Source: Halostella litorea
GTDB lineage: Archaea > Halobacteriota > Halobacteria > Halobacteriales > Natronoarchaeaceae
Length of the DNA: 64,000 nt
Direction of reading: 5' to 3'
Assembly: GCF_004785955.1 (NCBI RefSeq)
Contig: NZ_ML214300.1
Coordinates: 761,789-825,788, forward strand
The notes under the pieces are model-generated. The model was given only the letters and a program-made list of their open reading frames with translations, made no database searches and was not told the DNA's origin. Position numbers and translations under genes: made by a program. This document shows, in pieces, positions 35,902 through 44,373 of this stretch. Position 1 is the first letter of the stretch. The number at the start of each line of letters is the position of its first letter.

Positions 35902-37764
35902 ATGACGGGGACGTGGACGGCCGCGGCGGTCGACCCGGGCGACGACGGGGACCCGCCGAGCGCCGGGGAGTGGGAGGACGTATCGGTGCCGGGACAGCCC
36001 GAGCGGTTCGCGGGCGAGTCGGCCGTCGCCTATCGGCTGGCGTTCGACGACCCGCGGAGCGACGACGCACAGCGGACCCTGCTCGACCTGCGCGGGCTGT
36101 ACGCGCACGCACGGGTGTGGCTCAACGGGGACCTGCTCGGCGAGCACGACGCCTACTTCGTCCCGTTCCGCCGGGAGTTCGTCCCCGAGGAGCGCAACGA
36201 ACTCGTCGTCGAGTGCCGCGCGCCCGAGGACGCGTTCGGCGGCGTCGAGCGCACCGACCAGCTCCCCACGGTCGCCGGCGTCCCCGGGATCCGGTGGGGG
36301 GCACACGTCCGGGTCCGCCCGCCGACGTTCCTCGACGACCTGACGGTCGAACCCCGCGTTGACGGCGACGACGCGACCATCGAGGCGACCGTCGCGGTCG
36401 ACGCCGGCGAAGCGGTCGACGACTACGTCACCTTCTCGCTGCGGCCCGAGGGGTTCCGCGGCGGCGGCGCGATGGAGCGCGCCGAGGTGACCGCCGACGC
36501 CGGCGAGCGAACGACGGTGAGCCGGGAGATACGGGTGCGGGACCCCTCGTTCTGGTGGCCGAACGACCACGGACCGCAACACCGCTACACGGTCCGTGCG
36601 AAACTGGGCGACGCCAGCGCGAGCGCGACGACCGGCCTCCGCACCGTCTCGTACGGCGACGACGGCCTGCGCGTGAACGGCCGGCAGGTGCAGGCGCGGG
36701 GGGTCAACGTGCTCCCCGCCGCCGACCCCGCAGCGGACGTCGAGCGCGCGGCCGACGCCAACGCGAACCTGGTCCGGGCACACGCCCACGTCCCGCCCCA
36801 CGACCTCCACGAGGCGGCCGACGAGGCGGGGCTGCTCGTCTGGCAGGACCTCCCGCTTTCGGGCGACCGCGAGTTCGACCCGGACCGCGGCCGCGCGCTC
36901 GCCGCGATGCTCGCCGACGAGTACGGCCACCACCCGAGCGTGAGCCTGTACGGCGTCCACGACGACCCCCGCTCGCCCTTCGCCGACCCGCTGGGCGCGG
37001 GTCGGACGAGCAGGTATCGCCTCCGCTGGCGGGCGTGGCGGACGTCGTACGACCGCGGGCCGGCCGAGCGCGTCGCCGAGGCGTTCCCCGACGGGACGCC
37101 GACGGTGCCGGTCGCCGGGCCGCCCGGCACCGCGCCGGACGCCGCCCACCTCTATCCGGGCTGGTCGTACGGGGCGGCGACCGACGCGGAGTGGCTCCTC
37201 GACCGCTACCCCGACCTCGGCGGGGTCGTCGGCGAGTACGGCGCGGGGTCGCTCGTGGCGGACGCCGAGGGCGACGTGCCCGGGTTCGACCGGGCGACCC
37301 ACGACGCCGCCGTCGGGACGGACGACCCCGCCGAGTCGCAGGCCCGGCAGGCCGCGACGCTGAAGACGGTCACCGAGACGCTCCGCCGGCGCAGCACCGA
37401 CGTGCTGGCGGCCTTCGCCCTGCGGGACGCCGCGCCGGGGGCCGGGATGGGCGTGCTTGCCCACGGCGGCGAGGCAAAGCCCGGCTACGAGGCACTTGGC
37501 GAGTCGTTCGAGCCGGTGCAGGCGATGCTCGACGAACCGCCGTCGCCGGGCGCGGTGGGCGTCACCGTCGTCAACGACGGGCCCGAGGCCGTCGAGCCGA
37601 CGCTCTCGTGGGCCGCCGGCGACGCCGAGGGGACCGCCGAACTGTCCGTCGATCCCGGCGACCGTGTCGACGCCGGCGCGGCGCGGATCCCGCCGGACGC
37701 CGACGACGTCGAACTCCTGCTCACCCTGTCGGACCGCACCGTGTACAACGAGTACGATTTATAA
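35902..37764 (+). CDS. GH2-like glycoside hydrolase with an altered acid/base site
   Basis: The 620-residue protein has the GH2 layout: a jelly-roll sugar-binding domain (about 1-150; RVWLNGDLLGEHDAYFVPF), an Ig-like domain (about 150-250; DPSFWWPNDHGPQHRYTV), then a TIM barrel (GVNVLPAADPAADVERAADA onward), and a C-terminal beta domain. In active beta-mannosidase-type enzymes the barrel has an Asn-Glu pair after the L-W-x-G strand; here the same place reads LYGVHDDP, so Asp354-Asp355 replace it. The nucleophile-like Glu445 is kept (VVGEYGAGS). It is probably inactive or changed in function. ATG 35902 is preferred over an in-frame codon at 35887. No signal peptide is visible. Confidence 0.82.
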   Translation: MTGTWTAAAVDPGDDGDPPSAGEWEDVSVPGQPERFAGESAVAYRLAFDDPRSDDAQRTLLDLRGLYAHARVWLNGDLLGEHDAYFVPFRREFVPEERNELVVECRAPEDAFGGVERTDQLPTVAGVPGIRWGAHVRVRPPTFLDDLTVEPRVDGDDATIEATVAVDAGEAVDDYVTFSLRPEGFRGGGAMERAEVTADAGERTTVSREIRVRDPSFWWPNDHGPQHRYTVRAKLGDASASATTGLRTVSYGDDGLRVNGRQVQARGVNVLPAADPAADVERAADANANLVRAHAHVPPHDLHEAADEAGLLVWQDLPLSGDREFDPDRGRALAAMLADEYGHHPSVSLYGVHDDPRSPFADPLGAGRTSRYRLRWRAWRTSYDRGPAERVAEAFPDGTPTVPVAGPPGTAPDAAHLYPGWSYGAATDAEWLLDRYPDLGGVVGEYGAGSLVADAEGDVPGFDRATHDAAVGTDDPAESQARQAATLKTVTETLRRRSTDVLAAFALRDAAPGAGMGVLAHGGEAKPGYEALGESFEPVQAMLDEPPSPGAVGVTVVNDGPEAVEPTLSWAAGDAEGTAELSVDPGDRVDAGAARIPPDADDVELLLTLSDRTVYNEYDL

Positions 37765-38014
37765 GTGAACCGGCGGCGTGTGTGAACCGTTTACACCCTC
37801 TCTGGGCCGCTTGCTAACTGTTTTCAGGGGTTCAGTGACCGATACTTTTATATTCAAACCCGCGCTACTAACTGGTACCAGAACGTCACCGGCGTTCCGG
37901 CAGCATCGCTCGCTCGACAGAATGACAGGGAATCCTTATCCACGGTCAGTAACGGTCGATCAGCGGCGACTGTCGCCCGCCGGTGCGGGTATGGCACAGA
38001 GGTTTGACTAACAC
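37765..38014 (+). promoter_or_regulatory. Promoter region and possible leader ORF for the coiled-coil gene
   Basis: ACTTTTATATTC at about 37846-37857 is a strong TATA-like element, which would place the start of transcription near 37880 and give a leader of about 135 bases. A 29-codon frame (ATG 37922 to TAA 38011) ends three bases before the coiled-coil ATG. GAGG (about 37999-38002) provides a Shine-Dalgarno-like site for ATG 38015. So this gene, unlike most around it, seems not to be leaderless. Confidence 0.45.
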
Positions 38015-38896
38015 ATGGTAGACGAAAGCAAGAACATCGAACTCACAGAGGACGACCTCGAAAACGAATCCAAAGGCCAGCTCATCAAGCGAGCCGGGCA
38101 GCTCCGCGACCGACGGAACGAGCTGAACCAGATGGCCTCGGAGCGCGCGTCCAAGCGCGACGACCTGAACGCGAAGACCCGCGAGAAGGTCGACGAGGCC
38201 CAGGAACACCGCGAGAAGCGCGACGAGCTCAACGAGCTGGTCCAGGAGCACAAGGAACAGCGCAACGAGCTCAACGCGAAGGCCAACGAGCTGTTCGACA
38301 AGGTCGAGGAGATGAAATCCGACCTCGAGCTCGACGAGGGCAAGGACCTGGAGGAGCTCGAGGAGGAGATCGAGGACCTGGAGTTCAAACAGCAGACCGA
38401 GGTGCTCTCGACCGAGGACGAGCGCGAACTCATCGAGAAGATCGAGGAGAAGCGCGAGGAGTACCAGCAGCGCAAGGAGAAACTCGACCAGAACGAGGAC
38501 CTTGAGGAGTACGTCGAGAAGGCCGAGTCCGTCCGCTCGGAGGCCTCCAAGCACCACCAGAAGGTGACGGAGCTCGCCGACAAGGCCCAGGAGCACCACA
38601 ACCAGATGATCGAGGCCTACCGCGAGGCCGACGACATCCGCGACGAGGCCGACGAGATGCACGAGAAGTTCGTCGAGGCCCAGGAGGCGGCCGACCGCCA
38701 CCACGAGGACTTCGTCCGCGTCCAGAAGCGCCTGCGCGAGCTCGACAAGCAGGAGGAGGAGGAGCGCAAGTCCGAGCGCGAGCAGAAGGAACAGGAGGCC
38801 AAGGAGGAGGCCGAGGAGATCTACCAGAAGTTCAAGGAAGGCGAAACCCTCGAAACCGAGGACCTGATGAAGCTCCAGAAGACGGGGCTGCTGTAG
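38015..38896 (+). CDS. Archaeal coiled-coil protein
   Basis: The 293-residue protein is nearly all coiled coil, rich in Glu, Lys and Gln, from about residue 20 to 270 with a break near KLDEGKDLEELEEEIEDL and STEDERELIEKIEEKR. It resembles the conserved archaeal family COG1340, of unknown function, sometimes compared with SMC arms or with chromatin-associated proteins. It has no ATPase, so it is not an SMC. Lysine is much more frequent here than in its neighbours. The strong codon bias (mostly GAG, AAG, CTC) suggests high expression. The C-terminus ends with LMKLQKTGLL. Confidence 0.85.
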   Translation: MVDESKNIELTEDDLENESKGQLIKRAGQLRDRRNELNQMASERASKRDDLNAKTREKVDEAQEHREKRDELNELVQEHKEQRNELNAKANELFDKVEEMKSDLELDEGKDLEELEEEIEDLEFKQQTEVLSTEDERELIEKIEEKREEYQQRKEKLDQNEDLEEYVEKAESVRSEASKHHQKVTELADKAQEHHNQMIEAYREADDIRDEADEMHEKFVEAQEAADRHHEDFVRVQKRLRELDKQEEEERKSEREQKEQEAKEEAEEIYQKFKEGETLETEDLMKLQKTGLL

Positions 38897-39057
38897 TCGG
38901 CTAGGATTTTGCGGTTCTCTCCGGCGGTCGCGAGTCGGTAGCAGCTGCGCCGTCGGTCGCCGGCGTCGGCCCGGTCGCGGGGCGGCGAACGTGCGTCGGC
39001 GGGCGACGACGCGCCCGCCCCCGACGGTTATTGCCGTCGGCGTCGACCGGCGGTCGC

Positions 39058-39360
39058 ATGAGCACGCCCGAGGAGAACTACGAGACCGCGACCGACGAGT
39101 CGGCGGACCGCGACGCCCGCGAGGCGGCGATCGACACGCTCGAGACGGCCAACGAGTGCAGCCGGCTCGCGAAGCTGGCCCGAATGGACGGCATCGACGA
39201 GTCGTATCGCGAGCTGGCGCTGGACGCGCTCGCACACCCGCAGTGCAGGACCCGGCTCCGACAGCTCGTGGAGGGGGACGACCTGTCGGGGTCGCTCCGG
39301 GAGCGGGCGGAGCGCCTGCTCGACGAGACGCCGGAGAGCGCCGGCGCGGGGCCGAGCTGA
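39058..39360 (+). CDS. Small helical protein, function unknown
   Basis: The 100-residue protein starts MSTPEENYETATDES. Helical repeats of HEAT type are suggested (AAIDTLETANECSRLAKLAR; YRELALDALAHPQCRTRLRQ), with two Cys (CSRL, QCRT). A TATA-like GGTTATTGCC (about 39026-39035) lies 23-32 bases before the ATG and supports a leaderless start. Nothing links it to its neighbours. Confidence 0.72.
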   Translation: MSTPEENYETATDESADRDAREAAIDTLETANECSRLAKLARMDGIDESYRELALDALAHPQCRTRLRQLVEGDDLSGSLRERAERLLDETPESAGAGPS

Positions 39361-39481
39361 TCCGGCCGTCGGGTCCCGGCGGTCAGTCGCAGGGCTCCCG
39401 GCGACCCGGACCGCCGGGCGTGGGTCGCCGGAGGCTCCACCCTTTTCTGCCCGCGCCCGCAACACGACGGCAGGTGAACCC

Positions 39482-40489
39482 ATGGGAACCACGCTGCAGT
39501 CACTCGGAAAGCTCGGGATCGTACTCGTCGGCGCGCTGGTCGCCGCCGCGGTCGGCGTCGGGCTGTTCGTCGTCGTCCCAGCCGAGACGTCGGCCGGCGT
39601 GGTCGGCGTCCTGCTCGCCGTCGCGACGGCGCTGTTCGGCCTGAAAGTCGCCGGCAACCTCGCCGGGTCGCTGTTCCCCGGCTACAACGTCGCGGAGGTA
39701 AAGGTGACGGGGCCGATCACGTCCGACGGGGGCGGGATGCCGCTGCGGCCCGGCGGGGCGTCGGCCGACGACATCGTCGACCGGATCGAGGCGGCCGACG
39801 CGGACGACGGGGCGGAGGCGCTGGTGGTCACGCTCGACACGCCGGGCGGCCAGCCGGTCGCCAGCGACGAGATCCGGCGCGCGGCCGCCGACTTCGACGG
39901 GCCGACGGTGGCACACGCCAAGGACATCTGCGCCAGCGGCGGCTACATGATCGCCTGCGGCTGCGACGAGTTCGTGGCCCACCGCGACAGCCTCGTCGGC
40001 AGCATCGGCGTCATCGCCAACCAGCGGAAGTTCTCGGATCTTGCCGACCGCTACGGCGTCGAACTGGAGCGTTTCACCGGCGGGGAGTACAAGGACACGA
40101 TGGACCCGCTGAAGTCCCTCTCCGAGGACGAGCGGGCGTACTTCCAGGGCGTGATCGACAGCAGTTACGAGAGCTTCGTCGACCTGGTCGCCGAGGCCCG
40201 TGACGTCGACCGCGAGTTCGTCGACGACACGGAGGCGCGCATCTACCACGGCCGGCAGGCCGCCGAGAACGGCCTCGTGGACGCGCTCGGGGACCGCGAC
40301 GACGTGGAGGCGCGCCTCGCGGACCGGGCGGGCCTGGACGAGGTGGCGGTCGAGCGGTTCGAGCCGGACCGCGGGATCGGCGAGCGGCTGAGCGTCGGCG
40401 CGCAGGCCGTCGCCCGGGCGTTCGGGCGCGGCGCGGCGAGCGTCGTCGCCGACCGGGACGGCTCCCTCGTGGAGTTTCGCGTGAAGTAA
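39482..40489 (+). CDS. sppA: S49 signal-peptide peptidase-like protease
   Basis: The 335-residue protein has two membrane segments (about 10-60), then an S49 protease domain with the catalytic Ser152 in CASGGYMIACG and Lys204 in GGEYKDTM, the expected Ser-Lys dyad about 50 residues apart. LVVTLDTPGGQPVASDEI and SLVGSIGVI are further family blocks. Such proteases clear cleaved signal peptides and other membrane peptides, with the active site outside the cell or facing the membrane. Its stop is followed at once by an 82-base nested inverted repeat. Confidence 0.93.
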   Translation: MGTTLQSLGKLGIVLVGALVAAAVGVGLFVVVPAETSAGVVGVLLAVATALFGLKVAGNLAGSLFPGYNVAEVKVTGPITSDGGGMPLRPGGASADDIVDRIEAADADDGAEALVVTLDTPGGQPVASDEIRRAAADFDGPTVAHAKDICASGGYMIACGCDEFVAHRDSLVGSIGVIANQRKFSDLADRYGVELERFTGGEYKDTMDPLKSLSEDERAYFQGVIDSSYESFVDLVAEARDVDREFVDDTEARIYHGRQAAENGLVDALGDRDDVEARLADRAGLDEVAVERFEPDRGIGERLSVGAQAVARAFGRGAASVVADRDGSLVEFRVK

Positions 40490-40570
40490 TACCGTTCGCC
40501 CTCACTGGTCACCGGTTATCGCCGGTGGCGGTGCGGGCGATAACCGGTCGTTGGCGAGAGCGAACGGTAT
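40489..40570. repeat. 82-base nested inverted repeat between sppA and the DUF373 gene
   Basis: Outer arms ATACCGTTCGC (40489-40499) and GCGAACGGTAT (40560-40570) match perfectly over 11 bases. Inner arms ACCGGTTATCGCC (40511-40523) and GGCGATAACCGGT (40536-40548) match over 13 bases around a 12-base loop. The two stems are separated by short bulges that can pair partly. It starts on the last base of the sppA stop codon and is followed by TTTTTATCC (40581-40589), the TATA-like element of the next gene. It could be a terminator, a double operator, or a tiny mobile element. Confidence 0.75.
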
Positions 40571-40613
40571 AAGTCGAGGGTTTTTATCCTCCGGCCGTGT
40601 TGTCGGAGCTACC

Positions 40614-41765
40614 GTGACCACGCTCGTGGTGTGTGTCGACCGCACGGACGACATCGGCCGGAAGGCCGGCCTCCGGACGCCGGTGTCGGGCTGGGAGGCC
40701 GTCCACTCCCTCGTCACCGACGTCGGCCTCGCGGACCCGGAGGACTCCAGCGTCAACTCGCTGCTGGAGGCCCTGCGGGTCACCCGCGACCTGCGTGACG
40801 ACGACCAGGACGCCGTCGTCGCCGTCGTCTCGGGCGGGACCGAGAACGTCGTCGGCGCGGACCGGTCGGTCGCCCGCCAGCTCGACGCCCTCATCGAGGA
40901 GCACGACCCCGACTCGGCGGTCGTCGTCATCGACAGCGCACAGGACGAGCGGCTGGTCCCTATCGTCGAGAGCCGCCTCCGGGTCGACTCGGTCGACCGC
41001 GTGGTCGTCCGGCAGGCCCGCGACATCGAGTCGACGTACTACCTGCTGAAGCAGTTCCTCGCCGACGAGGAGCTCCGACAGACCGTCCTCGTGCCGATCG
41101 GCCTCGCCCTCCTCGTCGCGCCGGTGCTCTCGGCCTTCGCCGGGCCGGCGATCGCCGTCTCCTCCATCACCGCTGTCATCGGGCTGTTCCTGCTGTACAA
41201 GGGCCTCGGCGTCGACGAGTACCTCACCGAACTCGCGGTCCGCGTCCGGGAGTCGCTGTACTCCGGCCGGGTGTCGATCGTCACCTACGTCGTCGCCGTC
41301 GGGCTGTCGCTCATCGGCGTGTTCGTCGGCGCGCTCGGCGTCTCCGATCTCTCCGGCCAGGAGAGCGTCCTCCTGCAGGCGATGCGGTTCGCCCACGACA
41401 GCGTCCCGTGGCTGGCGACCGCCGCCCTGGCCGCGAGCACCGGCCGCCTGCTCGACGTGGCGATACAGGAGGACAGCGTCCGCAGTTCCTACCTGAACAT
41501 CCCCTTCGGGGTCCTCGCCGTCGGCCTCGTGATCCGGGGGTTCTCCGCGTACTTCCTCGAACGCGCCGACCTGCTGCCGCCGTTTGCCGTCCCCCGGCTC
41601 GAACTCGGGGTGGTGTCGGTCGAGCCGTTCGCGCTCTCGCCGGGCGAGCACCTTGCCATCTTCGTCGTTGCGGGCGTGCTCGTCAGCCTGATCGGCGTCC
41701 GGGTCGCCACCTACCTCGGCGGGACGAGCATCGACGAGGACGAACTGCCCGGCGGCGGGCCGTAG
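40614..41765 (+). CDS. DUF373 family membrane protein
   Basis: The 383-residue protein starts TTLVVCVDRTDDIGRKAG after GTG 40614. The N-terminal 150 residues form an alpha/beta domain with conserved Asp and Gly-Gly-Thr (VVAVVSGGTENVVGADRSVA), and about six to seven membrane helices follow. Family DUF373 is mostly archaeal and has no known function. TTTTTATCC 25-33 bases upstream supports the GTG start; an earlier in-frame codon at 40551 lies inside the inverted repeat. The cytoplasmic domain with a membrane half looks like a sensor or transporter, but this is guesswork. Confidence 0.87.
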   Translation: MTTLVVCVDRTDDIGRKAGLRTPVSGWEAVHSLVTDVGLADPEDSSVNSLLEALRVTRDLRDDDQDAVVAVVSGGTENVVGADRSVARQLDALIEEHDPDSAVVVIDSAQDERLVPIVESRLRVDSVDRVVVRQARDIESTYYLLKQFLADEELRQTVLVPIGLALLVAPVLSAFAGPAIAVSSITAVIGLFLLYKGLGVDEYLTELAVRVRESLYSGRVSIVTYVVAVGLSLIGVFVGALGVSDLSGQESVLLQAMRFAHDSVPWLATAALAASTGRLLDVAIQEDSVRSSYLNIPFGVLAVGLVIRGFSAYFLERADLLPPFAVPRLELGVVSVEPFALSPGEHLAIFVVAGVLVSLIGVRVATYLGGTSIDEDELPGGGP

Positions 41766-41843
41766 GCGGGACCGCGGCGATCCGGGCGTGTGCCGTCGCC
41801 AGCAGTCCGTAGCTGGTTTATCCGCGGGATGCGAGGCGGAGGT

Positions 41844-42566
41844 ATGAACGACAGCGGAGCCTGGGTGAGCCTCTTCTCCGGCGGCAAGGACTCCTCGTGG
41901 GCGCTGTACCGGGCGCTCGAACGCGACCTGCCGGTCGAGCGGCTCGTCACCGTCCACCCGGGCGAGGACTCGTACATGTACCACGTCCCCGCGACCGACC
42001 TGGCGGCGCTGGCCGCGGAGAGCGTCGGGATCGAACTCGTCGACGTCGACCCGGGCGACCTCGACGCGGCGGCCGCGGCCGACGCCGGCGCGCAGGGCGA
42101 CGCCGAACTCGAACCGCTGGAGGCCGCGCTGGTTGCGCTCGACGACGAACTCGACGGCGGGGTCGCGGGCGTCACCGCCGGGGCCGTCGAGAGCGAGTTC
42201 CAGACCAGCCGGATCGAGGCGATGTGCGAGCGCCTCGGCGTCGAACTGTTCGCCCCGCTGTGGCAGCGCGACCCCGAGACGCTCGCCGAGGCGATGATCG
42301 ACGCCGGCTTCGATATCCGGATCGTGCAGGTCGCCGCGTACGGGCTGGACGAGTCGTGGCTCGGCCGGACGCTCGACCGCGAGGCGCTTGCCGATTTGCG
42401 CGAACTACACGACGAGTACGGCGTCCACGTGCTCGGCGAGGGCGGCGAGTTCGAGACGCTGGTGACCGACGGCCCGCACATGGACCGCCCGATCGAACTG
42501 GACTACGAGACGGAGTGGGAGGGGTCGCGGGGGACGCTGCGGATCACGGACGCGCGGCTGGGGTAG
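41844..42566 (+). CDS. dph6: Diphthine-ammonia ligase (Dph6-type ATP pyrophosphatase)
   Basis: The 240-residue protein has the PP-loop motif SLFSGGKDSSWALY at the N-terminus and the Dph6 features TAGAVESEFQTSRIEAMCE, GLDESWLGR, and EGGEFETLV. It finishes diphthamide on elongation factor 2 by amidating diphthine. Archaea need this modification as do eukaryotes. ATG 41844 is preferred, with TATA-like TTTATCC (about 41817-41823). The gene stands alone. Confidence 0.92.
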   Translation: MNDSGAWVSLFSGGKDSSWALYRALERDLPVERLVTVHPGEDSYMYHVPATDLAALAAESVGIELVDVDPGDLDAAAAADAGAQGDAELEPLEAALVALDDELDGGVAGVTAGAVESEFQTSRIEAMCERLGVELFAPLWQRDPETLAEAMIDAGFDIRIVQVAAYGLDESWLGRTLDREALADLRELHDEYGVHVLGEGGEFETLVTDGPHMDRPIELDYETEWEGSRGTLRITDARLG

Positions 42567-42602
42567 CGAAGCGAAACGCACCGAGCCACGGCCGACAACG
42601 CC

Positions 42603-43571
42603 TTACTCGCCGTTCCGGATCTCGGTGTGTGCGCCGATGAGCGCGCCGGCCAGGTCGAGGTTGTGGAGGTCGGTGTCGCGGTCGATGATCGAGTTGCGCA
42701 CGTCGGTGCCGTGTAACGTCGCGTCGGAGAAGATGATCGAGGAGTCGACGTGCGAGTCGACGATTTCGGCGCCGGACATGACGTGGACGTTCTCCCCGAC
42801 CGTGCTGTCCTCGATGGTCGCGTCCGGGGCGATCCGGTTGTCGCCGTTCAGGTGCCAGGCGACGGCGTCGAGGTAGCTCTCGGGGGTGCCGATGTCGAAC
42901 CACGCCTCGTCGAAGGCGAAGGCGTACACCGGCTGGCGGTCCTGCAGCCACTGGACGAACCAGCCCGGCTCGTCGGGGTTGTTCCCGCTCTCCAGATACT
43001 CCTCCAGTGCACCGAGCGTGTCGGCGGTGAAGGCGTAGCAGGCGATGGAGACGAGCGTGCTGTTCGGGTCCTCCGGCTTCTCCTGGAAGTCGACGACGCG
43101 GTCGCCCTCCAGTTCGACCAGCCCGTACGACTTCGCGCGCTCCTTCGACCCCACGTCGTAGGCGGCCAGCGTCGGCTCCCCCTTCTCCTGGAAGAAGTCG
43201 ACGAACTCGGCGACGTCGAAGCTGATCAGGTTGTCGCCCGCGATGACCAGCAGGTCGTCGTCGACGCCCTCGCGGTCGACCAGCTGGGCGAGCGCGCCGA
43301 CGACGCCGAACTTCTCGTCCTCCTCCTCGGTGTCCTCGATCGAGAGCGTCGGCTTCTCGAACCCGCTGTCGGCGAGGTGCTCGCGGAAGTCGTCGGCGAA
43401 CCGCTCGTTCGTGCTGACGTACACGTCGTCGATCCGGTCGTCGCCCTCCAGTTCGGCGAATATCTGGTCGATGACCGTCGCGTCGCCGATCGGCAGGAAC
43501 ATCTTGGGCCGATTCTTCGTGATCGGCCAGAGTCGAGTGGCGTAGCCTCCCGCAAGCACGACTGCGTCCAT
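42603..43571 (-). CDS. NDP-sugar synthase (nucleotidyltransferase)
   Basis: The 322-residue protein starts MDAVVLAGGYATRLWPITKN, the nucleotide-binding signature of sugar-1-phosphate nucleotidyltransferases (AglF/RmlA/GlmU types). VIAGDNLISFD holds the metal Asp; the last 70 residues form hexapeptide-like left-handed helix turns (IEDSTVGENVHVMSGAEIVD). It makes an NDP-sugar for glycan synthesis and may feed the glycosyltransferases in this region, for example the family 2 enzyme at 47736. The nucleotide and sugar cannot be told. TATA-like TTTATCC in reverse near 43603-43609 fits a leaderless start. Confidence 0.9.
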   Translation of the reverse strand: MDAVVLAGGYATRLWPITKNRPKMFLPIGDATVIDQIFAELEGDDRIDDVYVSTNERFADDFREHLADSGFEKPTLSIEDTEEEDEKFGVVGALAQLVDREGVDDDLLVIAGDNLISFDVAEFVDFFQEKGEPTLAAYDVGSKERAKSYGLVELEGDRVVDFQEKPEDPNSTLVSIACYAFTADTLGALEEYLESGNNPDEPGWFVQWLQDRQPVYAFAFDEAWFDIGTPESYLDAVAWHLNGDNRIAPDATIEDSTVGENVHVMSGAEIVDSHVDSSIIFSDATLHGTDVRNSIIDRDTDLHNLDLAGALIGAHTEIRNGE

Positions 43572-43690
43572 ACCCGGAGCGACGACGGCGCGTGGTAAGT
43601 CCTTTATCCTTCCTGGCAGTCCGACCGCGGGCCGAGCGAGGCGGGAGCACCAGCTTCTATTACCCCGGGCCGCGTTGCCGGAAGCAGTAG

Positions 43691-43867
43691 ATGAGATCGG
43701 AAACGGAGTTGCGGGCACGGATCGACGCCCTGGAGGAGAAGTACGACGCGAACGACCCGCCGACGACGCCCGTCGAGGACGAGATGGAAGTCGAACTGCT
43801 GCGGGCCATCGCGGAGCTCGAGTGGGCGCTGGGGGAACGCGACGAGCCGCCCTACTTCACGAAGTGA
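43691..43867 (+). CDS. Small acidic protein, 58 residues
   Basis: A short frame reads MRSETELRARIDALEEKYDA, continues NDPPTTPVEDEMEVELLRAI and ends PPYFTK before TGA. Two helices joined by a Pro-rich turn are suggested. TTCTATTACC near 43653-43662 is a TATA-like element 29-38 bases upstream. The composition (Glu, Arg, no hydrophobic core of size) suggests a small dimeric helical protein. It lies between the divergent NDP-sugar synthase gene and the convergent TRAM gene. Function is unknown. Confidence 0.7.
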   Translation: MRSETELRARIDALEEKYDANDPPTTPVEDEMEVELLRAIAELEWALGERDEPPYFTK

Positions 43868-43921
43868 CGCGGGCGGCGCTCCGTCGGTCGTCGATCGTCC
43901 GTCGACGCGCCGACGGACGCC

Positions 43922-44317
43922 TCAGAAGGTCTCCTCGATGATCTCGCCGACCGCGAAGTTCGACTTGACCTCCGTCACCTCGATCTTCACGCGCTCGCCG
44001 ACCTCCGCGCCGGGGACGATGATCACGTAGCCGCGCTCGACGCGGGCGATGCCGTCACCCTGCTTGCCGATGTCCTCGATCTCGACGTAGCGGGTCTCGC
44101 CGACCTCGACCGGCGGCTGGGGCTCGGGGGGCGCGCCGGAGGACGACTCCTCGGACTCGGAGGCGTCCTCGCTGGAGATGAGCGCGACGCGATACGTCCC
44201 GCCGGCCTCGACCGCGCCGGTTTCGACCTCCCGGCGCGGTACCTCCACGACGTACTTGTCGTCCTGAACGGACACGTCGGCACTGAACAGACACAGGAGT
44301 TCATCAGATATTTCCAA
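43922..44317 (-). CDS. TRAM-domain RNA-binding protein with a TTG start
   Basis: The 131-residue protein ends with a TRAM domain (about 68-131: YVEIEDIGKQGDGIARVERG, YVIIVPGAEVGERVKIEV). TRAM domains bind RNA; single-domain forms in archaea act as cold-shock-type chaperones. The first 60 residues (EISDELLCLFSADVSVQDD) are a separate small domain found in haloarchaeal members, joined by an acidic/Pro linker. There is no ATG. TTG at 44317 lies six bases after GGAGGT (44324-44329), a good Shine-Dalgarno; TTG 44323 touches that site and is less likely. Confidence 0.85.
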   Translation of the reverse strand: MEISDELLCLFSADVSVQDDKYVVEVPRREVETGAVEAGGTYRVALISSEDASESEESSSGAPPEPQPPVEVGETRYVEIEDIGKQGDGIARVERGYVIIVPGAEVGERVKIEVTEVKSNFAVGEIIEETF

Positions 44318-44373
44318 GGTCAAACCTCCAGCATGTACCTCGGATTCATCCGTTAAAGAAGTACCGCCGCCGC

